Assembly: GCF_051622035.1 (NCBI RefSeq)
Contig: NC_135358.1
Span: forward strand, 19,916,001-19,980,000
From: Arctopsyche grandis
Taxonomy: Eukaryota > Arthropoda > Insecta > Trichoptera > Hydropsychidae
Direction: 5' to 3'
DNA length: 64,000 bases
In this document: piece after piece, positions 1-13,545 of the stretch
Layout of the letters: each line of letters starts with the position of its first letter
Position numbering within the stretch: position 1 is the first letter of the stretch
Made by a program: the position numbers and the translations under genes
The notes under the pieces: generated by a model
What the model saw: the letters and a program-made list of their open reading frames with translations, nothing else
Told to the model about the DNA's origin: nothing
Database searches by the model: none

Positions 1-379
1 GGGATTAAAAGACGAAAACATTAAAATTTACATAAAACATAATATTTTTTTACATATTGCATGATTCGTTTTAGTTCGAAATTCACTAGAGAAATATTCT
101 ATATTTTGGAAATGAATTGTGTTTATAGCAGAAAAGCTTCTAAAAATGGTTTTTCTATGAAATTAACAATAGCAAAACACTCTGCCCCGATCGCTAGCTA
201 AATATTCAAGAAGAAAAGTCAGAGCTGTCCAAAATGCAGCCCAGCCCGCCTATAGATTTCGATTTTCGCTGGGGGAAAAAATTTAAATTTGACACTGTTT
301 TTTTTTTTATTCTCATAATTAATCGATATAGTTTAAATGTTTTATATATATTTTTATATTATTTATATAAATGATTTAA

Positions 380-760
380 ATATATTATTTTTTAAATTTA
401 GGAGGCCTGGCTCCCCTATAGCCCCCCCTGGCTACCGCCGTGATTGGTACATTAACAGTTCCAATGTACATATGTATACATTTAAAAAAAGTTTTTAAAA
501 TACGCCTTTATGAAGTGAAAACAGTTTACACAGGCTGATTTTTCAATTTGAATATTAATATTTGACGGTCCCCGTGACGAGACAGAATGTTAAACGACAG
601 AAAACGCAAATATCGGAAGACAAAGATCGAAAATCGAAAGATCTTAAGTCGAAAGATCAAAAAAAAAAAAAAAATGGTGCATGGTAAACGGTACATACTC
701 ACTTAATTTGCGCGAGCAGGATACAACAGGAACAAGAGGAACAGGCTTTTCCTCCCGTAT
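380..760. repeat. Interspersed repeat fragments
   Basis: Bases about 385-445 look like the terminus of a hAT-type element (a C-rich block ending ggctaccgccgtg). Bases about 600-760, with gatcgaaa modules, a poly-A run and catggtaaacgg, recur in inverted orientation at about 30690-30895, so this is a dispersed repeat. Neither has a coding region. Boundaries are approximate. Confidence 0.4.
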
Positions 761-3700
761 TAACGTGCGCGCGCAGAATACCTTTTTTTTACCCACTCTT
801 GCTTTGACCGATGTTGGAACTGTGTATTGCCTTAATGCCCATCCGATGTCTAGTCTAAACACAAGAGATTCTAATTCGGTTCCGAAATTTTAATGTTTGA
901 AAAATTACTTCAATCAGGGGATCTACAAACTACTAATCTGTACAAAAAAACTACAGTAAAAGTAAACATTAACTAGTTTTATAGAATGTCAGAACATGAA
1001 GAATCAGTCCCCGGTCTTCCTAATACATAAAATATTTATATTTGACTCGACCCTACAGGTTTGGAGACTCATTCCCTAAATTCTAAAACATTGCACCAAA
1101 TGGAAGTTAATGGTTTGAAATGTCTAATAGAAATAGACACATCTGTATTCATATAAATGTATACAGTACCGTATAAATTTAAAAGAACCTTAATATATGT
1201 ATTTGAAGAACATAATCGTATTCATTTTCTACAGTTGCGTTTTCGAAGCGAAAGCAAGTCGAAAAAGAAAACACTCATTGTGAACACAATGACCCAAAAA
1301 GCAAAAACAAAACTACACACTATTCTACCGACGCGTAATTTGCATGCTCTGAATTCGTGGGTACTATTTTGCTGCACCCAACGATGACGACATTTTTTTT
1401 TCATTCCTTTGCAAACTTTTCAATGGAAAACTGCACACATACATATGGAAGAGACACGGAATCGAATCGGAATCCCGCAAAAACAAAGCCTTATATCATC
1501 ACATAGTTTTCGGATCGAATGACGAACGCCATGATACGATGACTCAAGATGGTCATCTGTCCGCCATTGAAGAAATGCAAGCCGCAGAAGCAATTGACCA
1601 AGCGGTCTTTACACTGCTTGTCATGCGAGACTATGCCATAATGATTCACTCACCACGGCCTACGTGATTCAACTGAGAGTGGCAAAAATTGTGTACCCAT
1701 TGACTCATTGACCATTCATATATAACACAACTCTGAAAATATGAAGAGCCGGTTAAATTTAACCCCATATTGACTGAAGTTTGAGATCCATAAAAGAAAG
1801 ACAGATCTTGGATGTAATAAAATGATCCGAGTTCATTCTCAACTCACCTGAACAAACAAGCAAAAGAATCAAACATATTGCCGATACAGATATACAAACC
1901 TGCTTTTGGAATTGGCGTGTTAGCTAGATCAACGTGATCCGAGATGATTTTGAAATCGTTAGACTTAAGCTTTGGATTTCAATTTTTTTCGTTTTGAATT
2001 TTGGCCTTCGTTTACCCAATGATTCCAATATTATTTCTAATTACAAATTTTTACTTTTATCTGCGAAAAGATTAATATTTGTTTGCGGTATTGTAAGCAT
2101 TTACATCACAATTGATGAATGAGCGAATCGGAAATATACTGACACATAAATTTTTTTGGAATACTAGAATTATTCTCTTGGTATGAAATGCTGGTAAGTT
2201 CGGACTATAACGTTGAACAAAGCTATTTAAATAAAAAACACTGTTTTTTTTTGTCATTTTGTTAAACACTGCGTTATAAACAAGGATTTTCTCAAAAAAT
2301 CAATATAAAAAACATTCTAAAAACCACAACTTCACAGTATATTTTGTAGCATCTGCGCTCATAAATGCTGTATGTATGAATGAAGGAAATGGATACATTA
2401 TATGTATATATATATATGTACGTAGTTTCCGTATATTTTGGTATCAAAGCAGTATCTCAGCTTTAGCAGCTGCGCCAGCATCCCGTAGATTCAGACCCTA
2501 ACCTTAAGCAATGACAATTTTGATTTTTATAAAACAAATACGTAAGACAATAAATACATATTTGTACAACAAAAAAATCTTAGATATCATGGCATATAAA
2601 AAACCGCTCCATTGAATCGCATTAGTAGCCTGTAATATTTTATTTTATTTTAAATCTACCGTAAAAAGAGCACGTCTTACGAGTAAATCTTCTGTAAATT
2701 GCAAAAGTATCCGTTAAGTTAGAGAAGAAACGATTATGGAATGGAAATAAAAAAAATCCATACCATTTAACGCAACAGCGATATGCCAAGCGGAAAATCT
2801 TCAAGGATAAAAAAATCGATTACTACACATTTCATTTTGTGGCATAAAGAGGCCTTACCACGAAAAAAAACAAAGGCTTTCTTTTACTTATATCGTTATA
2901 AAGATTTAAAAAATATCTCCTATCTATCAATCGTGGAAGACGCAAAAGCAATCGAGACCACAATGAAGAATGTCAATTCAAAAATACTCACTAAAATCTA
3001 TAAATAGTACTTCTATATGTAGACAAAAATCGAGCACCCGATGGAATTTTCGCAGTCGTAATGAAAATCCACAGGTCAAGAGATTGGAGAGGCTGCAATA
3101 AAAAAGGGAGGAAAATAGCACACCCAATGATAAAGTGGGACAAATACAGCTCGAACGAAAGAAAAGATTTTTTCACTCTTTAGGGTCAAGGAGCAGATAA
3201 GGAGACAACACTTTTCCCGGCCGAAAGATACACCGAGCAAATAAATAAGACATAAAACATACACTGTTGACACGCTAGGAACACCAGAGACGTTTGTAGT
3301 TACGATCGTGTTTGTTGGTTTTGTAATCAATTCGCTCGACGCTAACCACATGACCCAAAACGTACTAATAAATCGAAATTACCATTGCTGAGCATGCAAT
3401 CTCTGCACTATTGTTCAATTTGTGAAGACAGACCAGCATAATATAACAGAAAGATAGTTTAAAACTATGTATTGGGAAATATGTATATTTCCTGTTCTGT
3501 ATCTGCATATAGAGATCGTGCGCGTTCGAAGTTCGAAGGACATGTCTCAAATAAAAATTAGCTTGGATTTATTGTCAGCAAAAAGAAGCGGTTATGAGTT
3601 TGAATCCTTGCCGAAAAACGAAAACCGGTTCAGCGAGATTCTTCCCATGTCGATAATTTATAAGGCAGGATTGTGTTACACGCGTGCACAAATGCGAGAA

Positions 3701-5139
3701 TCAATTGCAAGATTTTTTTTATATAAATAAATTATGAAGCGATATGTTCAATCTAGGTTTTGTTTTGAAGGAAGAGTTATCTCCATAATTGGAAATAAAC
3801 TTCATTAAAATTTAGTACAACAAACCCATTGCCAGTTTGATAGAGACGTGAACTACGATACGAATCCCAAAGTACAGTAAGACCGGTTTTATATGGATTT
3901 AACGTAGGTACGATTACCAAATCAATCCAAGGTACGTTCCAAATTTTGCTTGGCCTATCTCCAATTTAAAAAAAATTGTCACCACCTACTAAAATATCCA
4001 AAATTCAAAGGTTGACTAGTCTAAATTGACAATTACAATGGTTAGATTAGTAGTTTCAGTATAACGCAATCCTACTTTAGTAAAATCAAATTAGCCTCGC
4101 CCTCAAAGATGAGCACTTCAACAAAATTCTATAAGCCATCATTAGAAACGATTCACTGAATACAATTTCGACGGCATTGTGAATCAATCAAACTAGTATT
4201 ATATTGAATAAAAGCTTTTAACAAATCAAAGCGGACAGTTTCCAAAAGATCTCTATCGGCAGTGAGGGGGGCGAACTGGAGAATCGAGGGATATTAAAGG
4301 TTGTTTATTCAACAGGGTCTCTGATATACTGCTAGTGGATCAAACGCACGGAAAATACCTTTCATCATGATCAACTCGTAGAGAATTCTTTCAGAAGTTT
4401 GGCTGATAGATTTTTTTTTAATTTTTACAGAATAATAAAATCAAGAATTGCAGTCGGCGACGATTGATTGCATCATTGGCGTATTCGGGTTAACTGGCGT
4501 GCGTACACACTCGAGAACAATACACTTTTACTTTCATCAGTATCGTAACAGACACTCGTTCCAATTTCCCTATACGGCACACTGTTAACACTTGCCTTTG
4601 TTACTTTAGCAAGGGCAAATCTACCATAAAACAGTAACAGTTGCCTTTTTTTTTTTAAACACGAGCATGTATTTCAAGCACATCATGGATGACAAACGTA
4701 TGAGCAAACACTGAAAAGCACAGCACTGCAGTCACAAATGCATCTGTTTTTATTAGACATGTTTGTATGTACATACATACATACATAGTTTGAAAAAAAA
4801 ATTAGACATTGATAAACACCCTTGCGTTTCTCACTATCTACATATGCACGTGCAGCTGACATAATTAATTGGTTTATTTTATTTTATTTAGTGACATAAT
4901 TGCCTGCACCGGATGGGTCAGGATAGCGATTTTCTATATATGAACACTGCACACCCGGTCGACACCCTATGGCTCGTCACAACAAAATTCACCCACGCGT
5001 CGATCTCTATATGTTTGTTACTCAAATGTTTAAAATTCAAGTTTTGCATTACATTACTCACAGTTTATCGAAAATCGTTAGAATAATACATAGAAAATCG
5101 TTAGAATTCTGAATGTCGATGTAGCTACATATGACTCAT

Positions 5140-5270
5140 TATATTTGAAAATGGCGGAAGTCCAATTTTCACTTCCAAAAACACTTTCTGTTTCACAAAT
5201 TACTATCAATTCTTTCAATTCGATATGTCCGGAATCTCGGAAAAGCAGAATAAAGCAGTATTCAGGTGAC
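5140..5270 (+). repeat. MITE-like repeat, copy 1 of 3
   Basis: A segment containing ttatatttgaaaatggcgga and gatatgtccggaatctcgg recurs at about 60208-60413 on plus and about 7066-7195 on minus. In the 60 kb copy both ends are visible as inverted repeats built on gagccgttata. This copy lacks a clear right end. Confidence 0.5.
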
Positions 5271-5591
5271 CAGTATTTTTACTAACCTCTTCTTATTAAA
5301 TATTGTAAAGTACCTGTACCGGTACGTGCCGTGCTAGTATGATAGACCTTAACGGCGAAAACTCACAGCGATGAACGTAACAAATAGTTTTTTTGAGATA
5401 GTTTTAAACGTGCGAGATTCATGGCACGCCGTCCCAAAATTACCCCCTGGAGTGTTTTCGGTAAAATTGTATGCTTGTATGTATCTTTGCTTGACAGTGA
5501 TCGATAACGGTGTATCCCATATTTGAAGAAATATAGGAGAACTTGTCGACGTCCCACGTACCAAGTTCCTTGCTGTGTGTTTTCACCCTAA

Positions 5592-5692
5592 CCCAGACCG
5601 AGTAGCTCGGATGAGTTAAGGTTAGGGGATGTCGGATCACCTGTTGCAACGTTACGGGTAACGTCCGAGCTACAAGGTCTGGGTTTCTCGTA
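5592..5692. repeat. Short palindromic MITE
   Basis: About 100 bp with inverted ends: cccagaccgagtagctcgga on the left and tccgagctacaaggtctggg on the right. There is no open frame of note. It looks like a small non-autonomous DNA transposon or a foldback remnant. The flanking duplication is not clear. Confidence 0.5.
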
Positions 5693-6674
5693 TCGTGTCA
5701 TCCCGGTATAAGTGAAGGTATTTGCAAAACTTCGGTATGATAAACTTTTGCAATGACAAAGTTCTCAATTCCTAATCCAGCTGTCTAAGAATATGTTTAA
5801 AAGAAATGTACTTTCTTCAAAAGAAGAAAAAAATTGAAAATGTTTCTAAGGGATGCGCGTCTAGAATACGAAATGTCCTTCGATGTGTCCTTGTCTGATC
5901 CTTGGGAATTCTAATCCTTCATCGTATGAGTTCTGGACGGCTTAACAAACGGCGGTTCTCAAACATTCGCACGATGGGGAGCATACATACGTCAGTCGAC
6001 GAGGCGCATCCTGTTTCCCAAGGATATGCGCGAGCGAACGCGGGTCCTTATTTAAACATCGAACAAATAAGGACCATAATAGCATGGTCCGACGATATAG
6101 AATCCCCCGAGCGAATTTTCGCAGCACGTGCTTGTCGACGTTTAAAAACTGCATGGGTGAGTAGTAGGCGACACTGACTCGACACATTCTTCCTTATAAG
6201 GTAACTCTACTTTTTGTTTCGTCGAAACATTAAAGCATCAATAAAAAAACTAACATGAGCAACACACATCTATGTATAATCATGCATAAAATAAGACCTA
6301 GGGTTTTAAAACCATTAACTGTACATTAGTGATGTTTTTATCATGGACAAAATGTGTAAGGCTCGACTCGTGTTTAAACGAGGTAAAACAAAAGGTGTAT
6401 ATTGAGTAATCTGTTAAATTCCAAACAGAAACGGTTGGTTGTTAATGGCAAGTACTGTAAATAGCATCGGTGTCACATTTTAACATGTTTTAGCTCATTC
6501 GCATACTACATATTTAAGTACATATTTTCAAACGGAGAGTTTGAATAACGGTAAAGTTTTTAGTGCCTAATAAGGGATAAGAATTCCATAAAATCTTATT
6601 ATTAGTTTGGCTATGACTTTTGTTGCCAAAATTGAGCACAATTTCCACTCTAATGCATATAAGCTTTTTATAGC

Positions 6675-6790
6675 CAGTAGTATAGCTTGGTGGTTGCGGT
6701 AATGCTAACCACCGAGAGGTCCCGAGTTCGAGCCCTAGTTTGGCCTTGATTAAAAATAATTTATTATCAGATTTGTATATTTTGTGATCG
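6675..6790 (+). repeat. tRNA-derived SINE or tRNA-like remnant
   Basis: The segment reads like a tRNA head: an A-box-like block (tagcttggtggttgcg), a possible anticodon arm, then a B-box-like agttcgagccc near 6723-6733, followed by an AT-rich tail. I could not fold it into a full cloverleaf with paired acceptor ends, so it is better read as the pol III promoter head of a SINE than as a working tRNA gene. Confidence 0.5.
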
Positions 6791-7065
6791 ATCGTTTCGA
6801 ATCAGAGTATGCCAATTTATAGAATTGACAGTTGACAACTGTCAAAAGTGTTTACCGATACAGTTCATCTGTCTTTTTAATACACATTTCATCCGCTTTT
6901 TAAAGTTTCTATTGCAATCTGTATCCGTCATTTAGAAATGCACACAATTTTTTCGTAATGTACAGAAAGTTTTTTTAATCTACAATTTTTTTTTTTAATG
7001 CACATTTTTCTTATAAGATGGACGTTTCAATTGTTCCCTTTAAAAAATACTGTTGGCCTGTAATA

Positions 7066-7195
7066 CGTTTATTCTGCTTTTCCGAGATTCTGGATCGAAT
7101 TAATAAATGATAACAATTTATGAATTAAGTCAAACAAAATAGTGTGACTGAAAATTGGATGCCACTTTCAAATATAACGGCTAAAATATTCAACC
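7066..7195 (-). repeat. MITE-like repeat, copy 2 of 3
   Basis: On the minus strand this carries the same gccgttatatttgaaagtgg start and ccagaatctcgg end as the copies at 5140 and 60208. The middle has diverged. No coding content. Confidence 0.45.
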
Positions 7196-9350
7196 AACTT
7201 GGGGACGTAAAATGTACATATTTGTAAAATAAATCATTTGAGTGAATCGTCACGGTGACGTGGAGGGAGCAGGAAGAAGCCACAGAGTCCCCACTAGGTT
7301 CTCTATTTTGACTATTTTACGAACATATTATGGATACGTGACTGTAATATAAGAGAATAGAAGATCGTACTGCAGATTATTAGGTAAGCAATCACTGAAT
7401 ATTCCGCATAAGGAAAAAGTACACAGCAAGAAGAGAGGAAACAAAATACCATATTGGTAGGAGAGCGCTACAACATCATATCCGTTCGTTTGAATGTGAT
7501 TTCTTCCTTTTATTTACTTTTTTCTTCATCTCCTCTTTCTCATTTTTATTAATGAAACAACATCGTGCAAGATGTTCGTCGAGAAACATCTTCACATAAA
7601 TTCCTATGCCGTGACCGTCTCGTCTTACGTAGGTGTTCCTCGCTCTAGGACATAACATGGTTATATACGCAATTTATTTACACCAATAACCAAATATCCG
7701 AACAATCAACGAACACTTAAAAAAAATGTGATACAATTGGGAAATACCGTTCTATTAGCGAAAATTTTAATTCATATAATCGGACGAAGCGCTATTCAGA
7801 ACCGCAAAATGTTATCGTGAGTCGAAAACCGCAATGAAACATTTAAAAGCAATTCTTTTCAAGTGACGTTTAATATATCAATTTAGTAATTTAAGTACTG
7901 AAACACAAGTCAAGCAATATATTGTGGTAGATTTCTTATTCTATTTTACACATATGCACATACAAATAAATGCATGTGGAATTACGAAGCATACGTGGGA
8001 ACTTTTACATTTGTTTGACAGCACGGCATTGAACATCCCAAAAGTTTTATTCGTTTGTCAAAAATCACGACGTTTAGTCACTTGAATCCAACGACTCAAT
8101 TACCATATAATCGGACTCAATTTACGATACGATTGCCAATGCAACAAATCGTCTACCCGTCATCGCGACAGATTCCGATAGAAAACTTACGAAACAGTCA
8201 TTACTCTTTCTGCCCTTCGCCGAAGGTAAACGAAAACTATTGAGTTTTCGTAAGATCTCTACTGCTCATAATTTACCGGTAAACTAGAAATTCTAACCCT
8301 ACCACATAGCAGAGAAAGAACATGTACATGCTCGTAAACACAAGTACAAATACGGATCCATTCGTTTGGTACGGACAAGTGAGGGTGAATATATATATCC
8401 GCTCTTGCGACAGCTTCCGTGTGAATCGGTCCATTCATTTGTATTTGTAACATTGAAAGATATTACACATGAGACCCAAAAGACCATACATACTAAATCA
8501 ACTATGTATGTACGTATTTCAACTTTAGATAATTGGTAGGGCAGACGACTTCTCAATTACGTCACGGTTAGAACACTCGTCCCTCAAATTGACCCTTTAA
8601 CAGTTCAACATGACAGCAGTTGATGACTTTTTTTGTATATGTACATACATATATAAGTTTGCAATATATTTTTTAACAATCCGCCATCCAATGTTATAAA
8701 GTTGGTTTAGCCGATGGATGACGTTTAGAAATGAATACACATGGTTGAAACGCGAACAACACGTCACACTGACACTGGCGAATTCGCATGACATCATTGG
8801 CGCTATTAGTCCGTAACAATTCCAATATTATGCAAGTGAAGGTCGTCTGGTGATCTGGGTCGAGTCGAGATTTAATCGAAGAGGTATTCACGTCAAAAAA
8901 GGTTGAGGATGCCTGTCGAGATTATAAATCACGTAGAGCGCGAGAATCTCGCACGACCTCCCATCCGGTTTAGCGAGAAGTGCACACATGCTGCATTATT
9001 ATCTCTTCGAGTGAGGAGGGACGTCGAACCCCTGACTTGCAGATGACGAAGAGTGCATTGCGCACGCTGTGTCGATGCATTTGACGTGTCGGCGGGTTCA
9101 ATGAGTAGGTGAGAATCTTCAGTCGTATAAATGATAGTACAATCGGCCACAATGGGTCAATAAATCGATGACACTTACGCGAGATGTCGGCGGTTCTTTG
9201 ATGAAGCTCGTTTATAAAAATTGTTGATAAGAAACCAACAAACGCATGGACGACAAATTGCCATAATAACAATTACAGAATTGTAATATCAGCTTCTCGC
9301 TAAATATGAATGTTGCCCAAATTTACCATAATGATCGATTTTGGATCGTT

Positions 9351-9625
9351 TAGTTCCACTTTTGGCAACACGCAACCGCATATTTGGGTTCAGCGGTTAT
9401 GCCACCTTTCCTAAGTATTGTTAAATAAATAAATGTATGTTATTTAAATTAGCATGGACCGCTGAAGGTCGGCGGATAAAGAATTTTCAGAATGAAAAAT
9501 AGTTCTTTAATTTAAAAATTAAATACAAAATGTGTGAGAAATAGTGGTCTACATTGAAAAATGGCAGTGTAAAAAAATTGTGCATTCAAAGTAGTCACGG
9601 GTCACTGTCGCCGAAAGTGGAACTA
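9351..9625. mobile_element. mariner-like MITE with TA duplication
   Basis: A 271-bp unit (9353-9623) with inverted ends gttccacttttggcaaca on the left and the complement of gttccacttycggcgaca on the right. Each end abuts TA (9351-9352 and 9624-9625), the target duplication expected of Tc1/mariner elements. There is no transposase, so it would move only with a transposase supplied elsewhere. The family assignment rests on the TA site and terminal repeat only. Confidence 0.6.
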
Positions 9626-9649
9626 GACCTTTAGGACGAATAGACAGAC

Positions 9650-9694
9650 GGCTGTCAGTAAATACATATGTTACATATGTATTTACTGACAGCC
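9650..9694. repeat. Perfect 45-bp hairpin
   Basis: Two 22-base arms are perfect reverse complements, separated by one base. The stem starts ggctgtcagtaaatac. It lies 25 bp beyond the MITE at 9353-9623. The near-zero loop suggests a palindromic junction or hairpin end rather than a small-RNA precursor. Confidence 0.8.
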
Positions 9695-10079
9695 GAAAAT
9701 AAGAAAACAAATTTTGTATATTGTTGGTGTCAGTGCGCAGAACCAGTTCGGGGCAGTCGCTTATCTGCCGTGGTCCTGTGGTCGCCAGCTTCAGTTTACG
9801 TGCTTCTCTGACACTGTGTGTAGCGTAGACTGTCAGTTGAAGTAGAGAAAAAATATATAATCTCTATACGATTTGAAAAATACACAATGCCGTTAACATT
9901 TTTCGACATTTCAAATATATTTTGCAAGATGCTTAAATAGTCAAACACAATATGTTAATTTTATCATTAATTTATTTTATTAATCACATTTTTGCTTTTT
10001 CAGAACACATAATGAACGAAGTTGATAATTTGCTAAAAAAAGTCGTCTTCCTTGCACAAATATATTAAGTTCAATTTTA

Positions 10080-10160
10080 TGAAGAAAAAAAAATGCAGGG
10101 GGTGCTGTAGCCTCCTCGTACCCCACCTGTTTTTAAAGTCATGAGCCGCCCCTGCATATG
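10080..10160. mobile_element. Possible hAT-type terminus
   Basis: The block with ggggtgctgtagcctcc and the terminal gagccgcccctgc resembles the right end of hAT elements with cagggGCGGCTC-type ends. I found no matching left end nearby, so this is a fragment at best. Confidence 0.3.
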
Positions 10161-10973
10161 TACATATTTATATTAATATAATTTTAAATCACATTTCCAA
10201 TTTTCATCTTTATTGAAATAACCTTTCTAAAATAACCATTTCTTCGATTAGGAGGTGTATCCCTACTGTTTGTATACGCTAAAAGCCACCCTAATATGTA
10301 TGTATGTACATTTTGGGCTCCATTAATAATGAATTGATCACCTAGATTTTTAAAAATTCACAAATTCGTGCATAATGTGTGTATGTAGGTACATCGTCAA
10401 ATGTTGTGATCACATCTAAACGAACGGCCAATCTAGTAAGGTGTATCTATTTTGGATCTACCCGGAGAATAACTCTTTATTACACACATTTCAACGGTTT
10501 ATAGGTGCTTTTAGTGATGATTATATTATTCTGTACATTACACGAAAATAAATCACCGCAAAAACATCAGATACAATCCGGCAGACAGAAAAGTGACCTC
10601 AAAAGAGAATGACGAGGGTCCAACTAAAATGTCAATCATTGAAGCACCCTAAAACAAGAACATCCAGAAAAAAACTGACAAATGTCAGATTCACATCATC
10701 CCAGTACAAGAAAGACAAATAAGGCATCAAGGACGAAAACAAATTAATTGTATGTATATTCAAGACTAGAAACGTCGATATACATATGTATAAACATAGC
10801 GATGACCAATATTACTATCGTAATTCTTATTGCTTTTAAAAGCAATCACTTTTTTTCTAAAAAAAATTCTTAAAATTGCTAAATTTTATATTAAAAACAC
10901 TACACTCCAGTCGTTCGTAGTGATTTTTTCACACTTCAGCGAAAAAAATCGTTGATTCTATTTATCGCAAAGA

Positions 10974-11408
10974 TCAGTAGACAGATCGAAACCGACATTG
11001 ACGAAAGTTTGTATACAAATTGACGTATTTCGAATTAAAAAGCTCATCAACATGAAACGACCGATATGAACGAGAACGTCGGCCCATTCGCCAATAATAT
11101 TTACCGTCGGCCTTATACACGAAAATAACTCCCAAACGCCCACGAACGGTGCCTATTCGCGAAAAAAAAATAAATTCGTACACGTAGAAAGAACGCTGCT
11201 CTTTTACGAACGAGCCTTTTGTTAGTTTTACAAGAACGAGAACTCGAAGAAAATAAATTGAAGCGCGTAATTTCGGTGGATATGAAAAAAAAATATCTCC
11301 CGCACAGAAACTCTCGGTTATTTTTATATTTAATAGTACAATATTGTATTTTTGAATCACGGGCGTAATTTGAGGAACGTTGATATAATCAAAGGCAATA
11401 AATAGCAC
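10974..11408 (-). other. Unsupported open frame in CpG-richer patch
   Basis: A 144-codon open frame on the minus strand lies in a patch (10960-11270) with more CpG and less simple repeat than its surroundings. The translation has no recognisable domain. The composition could fit a regulatory element in the Rac1 intron. I do not call it a gene. Confidence 0.15.
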
Positions 11409-13399
11409 TAGTCGATTTGAATCATGTTACGCACGGAAGTACAAATGTATAGTAATATAATCAAGTGAATACAGACCAACATTTAAACCAGAAGGAGCTC
11501 TTAATCAATGACCTTATCAAACCATTGATGGTTTAAATCAGTAGTAATACCCTGGAACGTTTTATACAATAAACAAATAAAATAAAAAATAAAGTTTTTT
11601 TTATAGATGTTGATTTGATATTAAATGTCGTTTTGACATTTGTCGTGTAATTTATTTTACAGCCGTGCCAAAAATATTATCCCTTATATACATAATTCCC
11701 AATTTCGCCAATTTTAAGAACCCATCTAAAAGTTTACCCTTGGAGAAATTTGTATATTTTAAAATTATGCAATCAATTTTTGACCTAGGTCAAATGTTTA
11801 TAATGAAATATCGATATTTCATTATAATAAAATTGATAATGAAATATCGAAAAAATAAAATATATATACACATATGTATATAAATTACTACATAATACAA
11901 ATTTTTCTCGCACATAAATCGACTTATCTAAACTGATATACATACGATACTATCATCTCATAAAATATAAGACATGGCAAAAAAAAATCACCGACTAAAC
12001 GTTCACCACCATTTATGAAAATCGGGGAACGAACTTATGCAACCATCCAATATTAATTACAATTTCCCAAAAAATGTGAAAAATTGATATTTTTACGTAT
12101 ATTTAACATTATGAAAAAAATTGTCTTAAGTAAATTAAAAAAAAAATAAACCCAAAAAAATTATATAAATAAAAAAAAACTTGAAGAATCGATAAGAGCC
12201 TTTCATCTTTGAATGATAAAATTTCATTCGATGTATTTTCTGCTTTAGATCGTCGACTTTACAGTATACGCAAATAGGTTTTTGAGGTATTTTTTTCTAT
12301 TATGCTGTAAATTAACATAACTCACAAAATTAAATTAAAATTTTAAAATATAAAATGATCAATAGATCAGTAGCTATTAAAATATACATATATAAGATGT
12401 ATTGTGAACATATTTTTGTAATAATAAAAAGCATTTAAAAATCAAAATCAATGCGATGTATTTCAAATAAAGAAAATGAATTGTTCATACTCCTTACATA
12501 CTTCTCTTTTTTCTAAATGGGGCTGTAGGCAGTTGACGACAAACCAATATTTGATTCACAGCGCAAATTAACGGGAGTAAGATGATATTTTCATCTATCA
12601 ACTGTTTCATGAGCCACCAATCCACCACGACCGACGTATGTTTACTTTATTTGTGTATAATTGATTGACTGTTCAGAGGAACGGTACAAGGTAAATTTTA
12701 AATTCCGAATTTATGTCCCATCCTTGGAGAGCACACTGTGCTTGTGTGTGCATGCGAGAGGGAATCATCGATTTTCAATTTGACCCCTCATAAAAGCACC
12801 GACGACGGGGAATAATTCGGTTACGTATAGCTAAAACGTACACGTAGTTTAGAGTGAGGGTCATGAACGGGTTCACTTTCCCGTGAAAATTTAATTTCAC
12901 CTTGCTAAAGTTTCGTTTGAACGTTCGGTTCGTCTCGATTGATTATTCATACAAATTAGTGGCAAGACCGAACAATCAGAGTCGAGTTGAGAGCATTTTG
13001 ACTTACACGTGTCATTATTACTCGAAATCACAGTTAACTATTAAACAGTTCATTAACAAGTTGTGAGCAATACGCATTTTTAATGAATTAATTATATCAT
13101 CAATTGTCAGTAAAATGCAAATTTGAAGCAAAATACATATATACATATATAATACATACATATCCGTTGATAAAGCAAATCGTTATAAAACTTCAGTATT
13201 ATTTTCAACCATTTTTTTTTAATTTTGTATATGTATGTAGATACTGAATGTCATAGAGATACTAAAAAAAATAGATTATCAATCAAGCTTGCTTTTAATA
13301 ATTAAATTAACACACTTGATTAGTCGCGATATGTTTAATTGAGTTTTGGAATAATTATTGTGTAAAAAAAATAACATTTTTGTACGCTATTTTAATAAT

Positions 13400-13545
13400 T
13401 TCGTGAACGAAATGACAAGTGAGCGATTTTTCACATGAGTGTAATGGCCGTGAGCCAGTTGTCGCGTGAGTGATTTGTCAGTGAATTTCGTGCGCGTAAC
13501 GCCGTTGAGTATAAATTCCGTGAGTAATTTATCGCGGAACCGTTT
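13400..13545. repeat. Degenerate short tandem repeat
   Basis: Loose repeats of a 15-21 base motif of the type gtgagtgatttgtcg run through this patch, with units such as gtgagcgatttt, gtgagccagttgtcg, gtgagtgatttgtc and gtgagtaatttatcg. No open frame is maintained. It is probably a decayed minisatellite or part of a MITE. Confidence 0.4.

Noticed and set aside
6675-6750. A functional tRNA gene
   Set aside because: A- and B-box-like blocks are present, but I could not pair the acceptor stem or place a clear anticodon loop.
10974-11408. A 144-codon minus-strand open frame
   Set aside because: No recognisable domain, splice context or codon pattern; listed only as an unsupported frame.
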